Positions 20,901 to 30,006 of a stretch of DNA of 49,903 bases are shown in pieces. Location: assembly GCA_027600665.1 (NCBI GenBank), contig JADGJL010000062.1:1-49903 (forward strand), read 5' to 3'. This DNA comes from Irineochytrium annulatum. Lineage: Eukaryota > Chytridiomycota > Chytridiomycetes > Chytridiales > Chytridiaceae. The translations under genes and the position numbers were made by a program. Numbering within the stretch: the first letter of the stretch is position 1; each line of letters begins with the position of its first letter. The notes below the pieces were generated by a model. It saw only the letters and a program-made list of their open reading frames with translations, was not told the origin of the DNA and did no database searches.

Positions 20901-23900
20901 CGGCTGATACAAAGTTGAGCGATACAATCGACAATCGCCTCGACGACAGGCGTCTGCGGTGCTTGTTCCCCAAAATAATTCAAGCGCTTAAGGTGGAGAC
21001 CTACAACATTAGCTTAGAATGACTGCTACATTGCGAAGAGGTCCAACCGTAGATACGCTTCAAATGTAAATGTCTAGGCAGCCTTTTATCGCTCTCCACG
21101 CTACCCGCCATGCCCTTTTGCATCCTATAGCTGTTGAGCAAATTCGAAACCTTAACATCGATGCTCCCCCTTTCCGAAATAAACAGCGTTATAGCCTTGA
21201 GCAGGTCCTTATTACATGCGATGTCGTCCTCCCTGTAATGAAGCAAATATTTGGCGACCTTGACGAGTATATCCCCGGAACGTCTGCGGATGTCCTTAAA
21301 CTTACTATACAGGCGGTGTGATGGGTCCATGTAGCCTGCATCGGATATAGGGAACGGCTTGCAGTTATAACCTAAGACACGCGCCGGGGTTGAGGTGCGC
21401 GCATCCTCATCTGCGTAGGGCGGAATCACGGAGGAGACGCCGGTGTTGATGTTTCGAAGGATGGTTAGCCACCGGGAGATCTCAAAGGCGGAAGCGCGCC
21501 GGAGGTCTGCAGCACCACTGGTGGAGCTTACCGGCGGTGGCGAGGCAATAATAGCTTCCAGCGCCGCCACGCAGCGAGGATGGTGCACGTCAAGCAATTC
21601 TACAGCGAAGTCTAGCTCCTCGTCCGAGGGGATGTGCCAGTCGACATCAACATCGTATCCCGATTCCAGTTCACCCCAGCGTTTGTAACTTGTCTTCATG
21701 AAATTCGGGTTTTCCCAATCGGCTCGCTTATACGTCTTCTCGTGCGTGACGTAGATAGACGTGAGAGTGAAGAGAGCAAATCGGAGCGACTTTGCGGCCC
21801 ACTTGACACCGCGGAAGCTCTTGCAATTCGTGATTTGGTCCTCGATGCAGTCCGAAACCTCTTTCCTCATTTTCAGCAGCGCCGGCCCCGACATTAATAT
21901 TGAATGGTTGAAAATGCACTGATTCCAGTGAAGTGCGGCATCCGACATCGAGGCGAAACCGTACGGGTTTGATGAGGAAGGGATAGACGCCACAGCGGAC
22001 GCGCCGCCGGTAATCTCGGATCGAATCCTTGCAATGCTTGTCGGCAACATCGCCTTAAGCCGCTGTTCCTGATTGCCGCCCATGGAAGCCTCGGCAATGT
22101 AGCTAATTGTCTTTGTCGCCGTCGGGATCACGTTGCTAAACAAAAATTTCTGAAGGCGATCAAGTAGTATAGAATAGATTTCCTGCGATGATTGCGCGAA
22201 CAGAATAACCAACGAGTACTACAAGTAAATTAGCATCAGTTTAATACCGAAAAATACTGACCGCAGTCAGCTTCATGATAGATGCTTCTATGGAGTCCCT
22301 GCCGCCTCTTTTCCGTCCCTGCGAGCCATGCAGTTCGGGCAGGTTCTCGAACATCGTGAAAATTCGGTCCAGATATAGTAAAGCCCAGCTCTCAAAGCCG
22401 GCGGTGCTCAATCGCGTCCCTTCATCATCCTCATTATCGGGCGTATCATCCGTCTCGGTTAGGTCCATGACGGGGACGGTCATGAGCGCGTTCATGATGA
22501 AGAACAGGCAGTTGCTCGTCTTCATAGGGTCGTTGATGTCGATGGCCGGAAGCATCAGGTTTAGAAGTGCAAGAAGATGAGTACCGCCAGATGGGAACGC
22601 GGATCTTCGCAGGATAGGGATAATCGTCTGGCTGATATTTGCAATGCACGACCAAGTCCGATGGGTCTCGGTCACCGTCTCAAGGCCAGGATAAATACGC
22701 TCCAACAAACCCGGCACGACCAGCGAGGGCTCCATAATACACAAGTTCTTCAACGTATTGTTTGCTTGCGCGACGGCGACATGGTCTTTCGAAAACATGC
22801 TGAGATAGGTGACGCCTCGCAGCGTGAAGACGAATTCCTCACGGATACTCTTTGTAAGCCTACAGGAGGAAGGAGTTTTGCATTCTGGCCGGCGCTCCTC
22901 CCTCCATCGCGTCAAGAATTCCGTGCAAAGAACCCGCACCATCGTGGCTAATTTTAAACTCCATGCACCGCTATTCGAAGGATTAAAGAATCCCTCGGTC
23001 GCCTGGATCAACTTCTTCAACTGCGTCATAGTACCAGTCCTCGGTGGCGCTTTACTATCGCCCGCAACAGGGTCGGGAAACAGCGTGTAGATGACAAATC
23101 GCGCTAACACCTTCACCTTTTCCTGATAAGAAGAAGGATAAGCCACAACGTTAAAATCAGATGTCATTCTAACGTACCGTTTTTCCGAATAAAGATTCCA
23201 ACATTGAGTGAGATAAGGTGGACCGTGCCTGTGCAGCCATAGCTGCGCCCGTGCTGTTACCGCTGCCAACTGGAAGGTTTAAGCACCGCATCCCCGCGGC
23301 AAAAATGACATTGACTTGATCTTCAGTCCATCCAACGTTCCACGGGGAGGCGACTTGCGCTTTAGCAAGCCGACCAAGGAGGTCTATAAACAGAACATCC
23401 AGATTTGGAATCGATCCAGCGTACGACCATATCGAGAAAATAGTCGGGATCCAGTAGAAGGCCGGTCCCTTAACGCCCTCAGGTTGAAAGTGCGCAGCAA
23501 GTGGGGCGGGTGGGGTATCGACCGGCAGCAGAATGTTCATCACGCAGAGGATGTTAAAACTGTGCGTCATCTGATTCACGTTGAAGTCGGGGAGAAACTC
23601 CTCCAGAATCTCGGCAGTGGCGGTTGGCGAGAAGTACCGCCGGGCTTCCTGCGCCAATGTCACATGAGCTATCGTATTGCGTTTGCTAAAATGCCGAAAC
23701 GTCAGAAACCAGCTCAAGAGTCCGCATTACTAACAGCGCCCCAGGAAGCACCCTCTCGCGAGATCTTGGGAAATGCACCTTCTGAAGACAGTTCCACAGC
23801 GGCCGCCAGTCCAACTGCAAGGAGTCAATCGGAATAAGGTGACGTTTTCTATTGATGATTCGAATAGCAATACTTCAGTTCATGATGCCGGAGGCCAGTA

Positions 23901-24269
23901 CGTTACCTGAGAAGCTTCATACACAACGCTGCAAATACATCAGCCGGATAGGCCTCCATATTAGGCATGACAGCAAGTTCGAAGAGGATTTTGATCAAGT
24001 GAAGGCGACTCTCCAAAGGTATGTCGTACTTCAGATATTGGAACGCGTGGATTTGCTTTGTCCATAACAATGCACCGACAGAGAAGTCGTTCGCCGCGAC
24101 GGCTAGGTCCAGGCCATCCTTTATCCGCGCCAGCAATTCATCCCGGTGCGTGGTGGTGTCGTACGGCAAAGCTAATCCTCTGTTAATATGACCCTAGGAC
24201 AGCCTCTGTACCCCGATTCCAAGCGTCCGTCCGTCGAGGCGGCCGCTGGTCGCCGTTGTCAATACCCAT
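17973..24269 (-). CDS. BLM10: Proteasome activator BLM10/PA200
   Basis: A HEAT-like-repeat ring that caps the 20S proteasome. The C-terminus reads VPSWLPEVLVTL, then TFADFRRTHQDTWQEDM and finally LLISASYYA. YYA is the HbYX-type tail that inserts into the alpha-ring pocket. Near the N-terminus, LPYDTTTHRDELLARIKDGL, DSLQLDWRPLWNCLQKV and AEILEEFLPDFNVNQM match the family order. In the middle, many helices (for example MTHSFNILCVMNILLP and FYWIPTIFSIWSYAGSIPN) continue without gaps. At least ten short introns were seen as frame changes. Total length is about 1.9 thousand residues, in the family range (yeast about 2,100, human about 1,850). The first exon is not resolved; ATG 24269 is a candidate. 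It is flanked by the two glycosyltransferase paralogues but is functionally unrelated to them. Confidence 0.93.
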
Positions 24270-24790
24270 ATTTGCAGGCCACGTGTACTCCAATGATGAT
24301 AACCCGTTCCGTCTCCTAACTTCGCCAAAAGTGTCAAGGGCCACGCGTTTTGATGGACCTGGATCAAGCCACCAAGTCGTTCCAGCCACCCCGAGTTGGC
24401 TGGATTTACAACTTCACCAGCACCCCCGATCCGCGCTCGCAAATATCATTTGGTAATTACGAAACATGAACGCTCGACATTTGCCTTTAGGCTGAGACAA
24501 GATGATGCGAAGAATGCCAATGTATACAATGAACACCACAACGCAGCGAAAAGACGAATGTGAATCGACATACACTCGACTGGAACTTGCTGTACTCTTG
24601 AATTGTTTTCATAGATAGTCATGTTGTATTGGTTATATAATAACAATTTCATAACAAAGCAATCTAATACGAGGTACAATTTGCTATTTTGTGACATTGA
24701 TGTGCCGCAAAGCTGCCGGAGATATGCAATAAACCTCCATCTAAGATTCAAATAAGCATGTTAAAGGTGCAGGGATACCAGCGCAGCACT
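24270..24790. other. BLM10 upstream and copy B downstream sequence
   Basis: It probably includes the first BLM10 exon or 5' leader. An AT-rich minus-strand open frame at 24446-24751 resembles no family and is rejected. The stretch 24590-24700 is markedly AT-rich, suiting an untranslated region. Confidence 0.35.
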
Positions 24791-26583
24791 TTACTGGCCG
24801 CAATTCCAATCTTTATTGCACCAACCCCCCCTCGTAGAACCATCCATCCGTAGCAGGTCATGCGACACACCGACACCCTTATCCCAGACGCTTTCCACCC
24901 TAATCCCGTTAAGCGCCACCCAGTACGATGACATGCACTCCATTGAGCAAGGGCTAGCTCTTACGCACGGATCGATTGACGCATCGTGGCAGCCAACGAA
25001 CCCCGGCCGGTTGTCTGCCACTGTGACGTTGGACACGAATTCGTGGATAGGCGGGAAGGAGCGGTAGAACGCAAAGTACGTCATCATAACCGGGACGGCC
25101 CCGAATGAAACTAAGTTTCACTCCATTAGACATTCACTCTGATGTCAGCAATTACTATCGCAAAATTTAAACTCACTTTGATCAGTTGTTCCAATCGTGA
25201 GAGAGCCGTCGGGGCGGCCGCACCAATATAGATGCTCTTTGGCCGGCATCGGAACGATCATCCTGTCGGGAGGAAGAGAACGAAAGACTTGTGGTGCGAA
25301 AGGCGCGTACACCTTTTAGATTATTCGTGCTGCGTTAAATTGGTTGTAAAGAACCGTGACCCCTTACAAGATGGTCAGGCCGCATGCGCAAAACCATGTC
25401 GTATGTGACACCGTGTCTGATAATGTACCTCTGTAGTGCTAGCCCCGCAAGATAGAGCATCTTTATCTGAGAATATAACCGGTCTATTCGGCGGCCGAAA
25501 TCGCCGCCGCAAGCTCCGAGACTGTCGATTGGGTAAACTAGTAAAACGGGTAAACGTATGCAAAACACCGGAAAATATTACGATACCTTCAGAAACCTCT
25601 CTCAAACTAACAACCTGCACCGACTTTAGCACTTCCCCATAGCACCTTGCAAAGCCCCACTTGATCGACTCCTCCGTCGCGTCCGGCTGGCCACCTTCCT
25701 CGAGATACGTTACAACGTGCACGTGCACCGCCCTGCCAGGCCACTTTTGAAATATATGCTTCACATGACTCGAGCACGCCTGAGCATATGACCTCGCGAA
25801 ACCGGAGATGACGACCGCTAAGATTCCCGCCGAGTGTCCCTTTAGCGACGTGTCGTGAATCATGCAATACGGCTTTGCGTTTCCCGACAACGCCACGCTC
25901 TCAGAGGCGTCGGTGACAAAGAGCTCGCCTCGGTTTGTGAGGACGAGCAGTGGCAGTTTCCCTTTTGGGAAGGTCTTCTTATGGCAGTTCGGCAGGAGGT
26001 TTGTTGACCAAGAGTCTGCCGTCGCTTTCCGTTCCTTCGGCAGCTCGCCCGACCGCCGAACTCGGAATACGCCGTCGTATGTCAACTCTGTCCAGAAGGC
26101 GACAGGCCAGCCCAGGCCCGTTGAAGACGTCCACAACGTATTGCACGTACTGCAGTTGCAAGGGTCGGTGTAGGGCATCTGGACCATGCGCTCTGTCAAC
26201 TCGAGGTTGCCGTCGCCGTGCAGATAAAGGCAGTACTGGCCCGACGGCGACTGAAGTGAATCGCCAGGACGGAGGATATTTGCTGTCGACATCACGTTAA
26301 ATACTCGGGGAGTGCTGGTGAACACAGGCTGATCGTGCCGTTCTTCAGGGGTGGTCCGGCTCCAGATTCTTACAAAGTGTTAGCGGTTTGGAAGAGACCA
26401 CATTCATCAGGATATCACATACAGCAGGTATGCAGCAAGGGTTACGGGCCAAATAACAATCAACAGCGAATTTAAATGCCATGACGACGGTTTGGTGCTC
26501 GCCGCGGGTGTGGTCATCCCGCGTCGCAGATTAAGTCTGGTGAGAGACGGGCTGGGCGTCAATGAGCAAGTACTGTTCTCCAT
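24791..26583 (-). CDS. Type II membrane protein: bulb-lectin segment plus glycosyltransferase-like domain (copy B)
   Basis: Paralogue of 13707-15480. ATG 26583 starts a longer cytosolic tail (MENSTCSLTPSPSLTRLNLR), followed by a signal anchor (LNSLLIVIWPVTLAAYLL). An intron GTATGTGATAT...CTTTGTAAG joins it in frame to IWSRTTPEERHD. The lumenal part again shows ILRPGDSLQSPSGQYCLYLH, DGNLELTE, GILAVVISGFARSY, YDMVLRMRPDHL, a segment with HLYWCGRPDGS and the Cys-rich end CHDASIDPCVRASPCSMECM, closing with KDWNCGQ. Intron positions match copy A (after the SLREVSEG region, RPDHL and TTDQ). The lumenal domain is far better conserved than the cytosolic tail. It is on the opposite strand from copy A, with BLM10 and the acyltransferase between them. 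Substrate unknown. Confidence 0.82.
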
Positions 26584-26859
26584 TCGATCTTACAATCAGT
26601 GGTCCGTCGCCAAAGGTCGCCGGTTGCAGCCTGTTCGTGCTATCCTCCGATAGAGAAGTCAGGTGTGCAGTCTGGGATGAGCAGCGTGAGCGGAGATCAA
26701 AAATGTATGGTTCAAGCCCACTTCAGTAGGCATTGCATTGTAAGGAGTGGAAAGTCAAGTGCCGCTCTCGCGTTCCTTAAGCCTCTCACCTCCGTGTTCA
26801 GAGGCAGCCCTCATCGAATGGAACACCATCACGAAAGTATTTATATTACTGCAACTTAA

Positions 26860-28368
26860 CTACAATCCTTCGCTGGACAAAAGTAACTTCGGGGTGATCA
26901 ACTCCGAAAGCTTAACAGAAAAGACATCCTGCATCCCCGCCATCAAATAATCTCCAGAGTCGTCGCCTAGGTTCACAGTGAATTTGCCGTCGGGGTTCTC
27001 AGACTTGACAAACGCTTCGCCCAGCTTCAACGTAATAACACCGCCGATCGCATCGCACGAGACAACTGTGGCTTCCTTAAAAGCGGAGACTTCCGGGCAG
27101 AAAGTTGAAGCATTTAATTCGAGAATCTTGAATAATGTTAACACATTAGCCCACGCGTTAAATTCAAATCCTACCTTAAATGCAAGTCCTTGTCCAGCCA
27201 CCGGAAATCCCTTCAAAGGCGTCAACCCGTCGTAACACTTTGCCACCGCCGCCGGTTCGACCTTCGCCGGGTTAACCACCTCAATAGCCTCGGCCGAAAT
27301 CCTGCCGCTCCGTTTGCGTTTTCCAGGTTTCCCACGGTTCTCAACCTCGCAATCGTACAGGTATATTTCCTTCAAAACGTACTTTTTGTCCTTCGCCGGA
27401 GAGTTCTCCTTGCCGCCACGTCCCCGACGATTTTCCCCGGCGCCATCAAACAGAAAAACTTCCGTAAGCACGCAGTTCGCACCCGCCTCTTCGGCATCAC
27501 CGACTTTCTCAGGCTTGTCGCTGCCCGCGTCGTCTTCTCCAGTGGGCGCTTCCCCATCATCATTAAACCGCACGTGTCGCGAGTTCACCTCCGTCATCTT
27601 GCTCACGACCCTCCGCTTCTTCCGCGATAGCGCCTTGACCAGATTGGACCCCGCTGGGTTCCAGCCGGCGACTTCATCGGCGGTTCGAAAGGTGTGACCA
27701 TCCTCGAGCGAAGTCTTCGCTCGCATGGCCAGGCTCACATCCACCGCCTTAACTTTCGTCACGTTTGGAAGTAAATCCTCCTCCACGATCGCCTTCGCGG
27801 CTGAAGATTCGTTCCCTAAGTCTTTTAATGGGAAAACTCTTCCGGAGACTTCCTTCGCCGCTGGGATATCTCTTTCCGTGACCTTCTGCGCCGCAACAAA
27901 CTCCTTGTTCATCCCTTCCGTCGCTAACGGAGCTTCTGGCGCCACGCTTTCCCTCGCTAACGAAAGCTCCCTCCCCACAACTTTCCGCGCAGACGACATG
28001 TCCCCACCCACGATGCGTTTCGCCGGCAACAACTGAAGACATCTACTGCATACGCCCAGAACGACCTCCTGATAGCATTCATGACACAGCCGTCTACCCT
28101 TGTTCACGACAAAATCATCTTCATCGAGCTGCCGACTGCACGTCGCGCAAACCATGTATTCGGCCTGAAAGAGTCGAAGGCCATTTGATGGGCTGGACGA
28201 CTTGTCTTGGCCGTTCCTATACTTCTCGCCGGGCTTTTCCAAATTCCCCGGGGGTCGGGCGTCGATCCGCGCGTCTCGCCCGTTCACTTTCAATGCTGCC
28301 CCGCGCTCAGGAACCCTACAAAGTTGATCAGTTATCGTGACAGCAGCAATGTCTCGAACTGGTGCCAT
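26860..28368 (-). CDS. Coilin-like protein: LIM-like zinc knuckle and C-terminal atypical Tudor domain
   Basis: Coilin is the Cajal-body scaffold and ends in an atypical Tudor domain. Here the last ~115 residues read LTPLKGFPVAGQGLAFK, then ILELNASTFCPEVSAFKEAT, a segment with GGVITLKL, PDGKFTVNL and ELITPKLLLSSEGL. This matches the coilin C-terminus in order and spacing, including the ending similar to WKELIDPRLI. The GLAFK/ILEL join needs a 48-nt intron (GTAGGATTTG...ATTCAAG). Near the N-terminus lies CATCSRQLDEDDF followed by LCHECYQEV and VCSRCLQLL, three CxxC pairs like a LIM half or zinc ribbon. Between is a Lys/Glu-rich, probably disordered linker with KKRR and KRKR clusters (nuclear targeting). 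The start ATG 28368 is 56 nt from the divergent glycosyltransferase start. The coilin N-terminal domain was not seen. Confidence 0.68.
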   Translation of the reverse strand: MAPVRDIAAVTITDQLCRVPERGAALKVNGRDARIDARPPGNLEKPGEKYRNGQDKSSSPSNGLRLFQAEYMVCATCSRQLDEDDFVVNKGRRLCHECYQEVVLGVCSRCLQLLPAKRIVGGDMSSARKVVGRELSLARESVAPEAPLATEGMNKEFVAAQKVTERDIPAAKEVSGRVFPLKDLGNESSAAKAIVEEDLLPNVTKVKAVDVSLAMRAKTSLEDGHTFRTADEVAGWNPAGSNLVKALSRKKRRVVSKMTEVNSRHVRFNDDGEAPTGEDDAGSDKPEKVGDAEEAGANCVLTEVFLFDGAGENRRGRGGKENSPAKDKKYVLKEIYLYDCEVENRGKPGKRKRSGRISAEAIEVVNPAKVEPAAVAKCYDGLTPLKGFPVAGQGLAFKVGFEFNAWANVLTLFKILELNASTFCPEVSAFKEATVVSCDAIGGVITLKLGEAFVKSENPDGKFTVNLGDDSGDYLMAGMQDVFSVKLSELITPKLLLSSEGL

Positions 28369-28424
28369 TCCTACATCTCAACGAAGTTGCATGCAATATC
28401 GCCGTATTTGACGAATCACCCTTC
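28369..28424. promoter_or_regulatory. 56-bp divergent intergenic region
   Basis: It separates the ATG of the coilin-like gene (minus strand, 28368) from the ATG of the GT77-like gene (plus strand, 28425). If both starts are right, the two share a very compact bidirectional promoter, or their 5' leaders overlap. No clear TATA element is present. Confidence 0.45.
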
Positions 28425-29885
28425 ATGGGGGCCGACCGCACCCACTCGACGTTTTCTCGGCACTGGCAGCTACTTTTCAGCGTCCTCCTGCTACTTCTTT
28501 TGCTTTTTCGAGAATGGGAAGAGGAGCAGGAACATGCGGAGGCCACGGAGGCTGAACAAGAGGAGGACCTGCCGGCGATGTTCGTCAGATCCGACACTGA
28601 CCTTTTCGCCGAGCGGGAATGGTTCGAGGCTCGGATGAGGCAGCACACCATCATGATCACGTCCGTGAACGCCGCCTCTTACGACATGGCGGTGAACATG
28701 CTCTGCTCGCTCATTAGCAATGCGCCCGACGCTGTGAATCATCTTGTGTTTTGGGCTCTGGATCCGGTGGTCGCCGGGAAGCTGCTCACATTGAGGGAAC
28801 GTCTCGCGAATGGGACATTGACGGATGGGGTGACGGAGGACGCTTTCACTGGGGCTCGACTCTTTGGCATATACTACGATCCTATACTGACTTCCACCCC
28901 CGAGTTTGTTTCCGGAACTCATGATGGGGGGACGTACTACTATATGATGAGCTTACGGAACGATGTACGTGACTTGCCGTTGCTTTTAGGCGAAGCTGAC
29001 ATATATTAAGTTCTTTGTTCGCATAATTGGAATTTTGTCTCTTAATATGATCTTCACCGATGTCGACGTATACTTCTCCGCCGATCCTTTTGAGGATTTG
29101 AATGTTCCTCTGGGGGTCCCAACTCGCCCCGCATTGCCGCAAAAGTTATTGAACCAAAGCTGCAGCGTGAAAAAAGGCGACCTGTTCAGGGATTTGCCCG
29201 ACGTTGTAAGTCATCTCTTCGTTTTTAAGTAATTCGCGGAAGCCATACAAATTGTAAACCAATGTTAGGTCTACAGCACTGACGCGAGAACGTTTTACCA
29301 CAATCTTGATGACCCTTACGAGGGAGAACCGCGAACACCGAAAATTTGCGGCGGGTTCTTTTTTGCTCGGTCAAACGAGCGCACTATTGCGCTTTACTCA
29401 ACCTTGAGAGACCGGTCACTGAATGATCAATTTGGAATGAATTGGCTTTTAAACGGCGACGAGTGGGAATTCAATACGTTGCTAGTGGACCCGCTGCCAG
29501 CTGGGATGCGCAGAAGGAAGATGGATAGCTCCGCTTCAGAGTGCATTGATAATCCGGACCACCATTTGCGCATCCGCATACTATCTCAGGCGGCATACTC
29601 GAATGCTGTACCCCACATTGCACCAACAGGCACTCGCGGTCCGGGGTATGAGGCGCGGGTCATGGAGCTGTACGAGAGGGGAGAGAAGGAGGTCATGTAT
29701 CATCCAAACTACTGGCTTGATAGTAAGAACGCTTCAGCTTTTGGACCTAACCAAAATTCCTAGCGGGCGAGCCGGATGACTATCGATTAAAAACCGGCAC
29801 TTGGGTTCAGAACTCCAACAAGACCAGTATTTTGAGCCAATTAGGCATGTGGATGGTGGAAAACGAAAAATGCAGGTTCCTTTGA
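28425..29885 (+). CDS. Type II glycosyltransferase, Nucleotid_trans / GT77-like
   Basis: ATG 28425 gives a short tail (MGADRTHSTFSRHWQ) and a Leu-rich signal anchor (LLFSVLLLLLLLF), then an acidic stem. The catalytic region opens with HTIMITSVNAASYDMAVNML and reaches NMIFTDVDVYFSADPFEDL, where DVD is the metal- and sugar-nucleotide-binding DxD motif. KICGGFFFARSNERT is the typical second motif of the Nucleotid_trans family (PF03407). Introns: GTACGTGAC...TATTAAG, GTAAGTCAT...AATGTTAG, and GTAAGAACG...TTCCTAG near the end. The last one joins NYWLD to TGEPDDYRLKTGTW and moves the stop to 29885. Family members transfer sugars such as galactose, xylose or arabinose onto glycans; the substrate here is unknown. 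It converges on the transporter-fusion gene. Confidence 0.85.
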
Positions 29886-29987
29886 AAGATGGTGGTTTAT
29901 GAACATACAATGCAGTACTTAAGGTGAGGGCTGATTAAAGCAAGCCCAAATTTGCTTCGAGTGAAAGAGAGTACATGATAAATGCAG

Positions 29988-29993
29988 TTTATT
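29988..29993 (-). terminator. AATAAA polyadenylation-like signal of the fusion gene
   Basis: TTTATT on the + strand is AATAAA on the minus strand, 14 nt past the stop of the 30007-32712 gene, within the 121-nt convergent gap. Confidence 0.45.
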
Positions 29994-30006
29994 TAAATAG
30001 AGTGAA

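Noticed and set aside
23316..23837. 173-codon + strand frame inside BLM10
   Set aside because: Shadow of the BLM10 coding strand; the minus strand carries recognisable family sequence.
24446..24751. 101-codon minus-strand frame between BLM10 and copy B
   Set aside because: AT-rich, non-ATG start, no domain; better explained as untranslated sequence.
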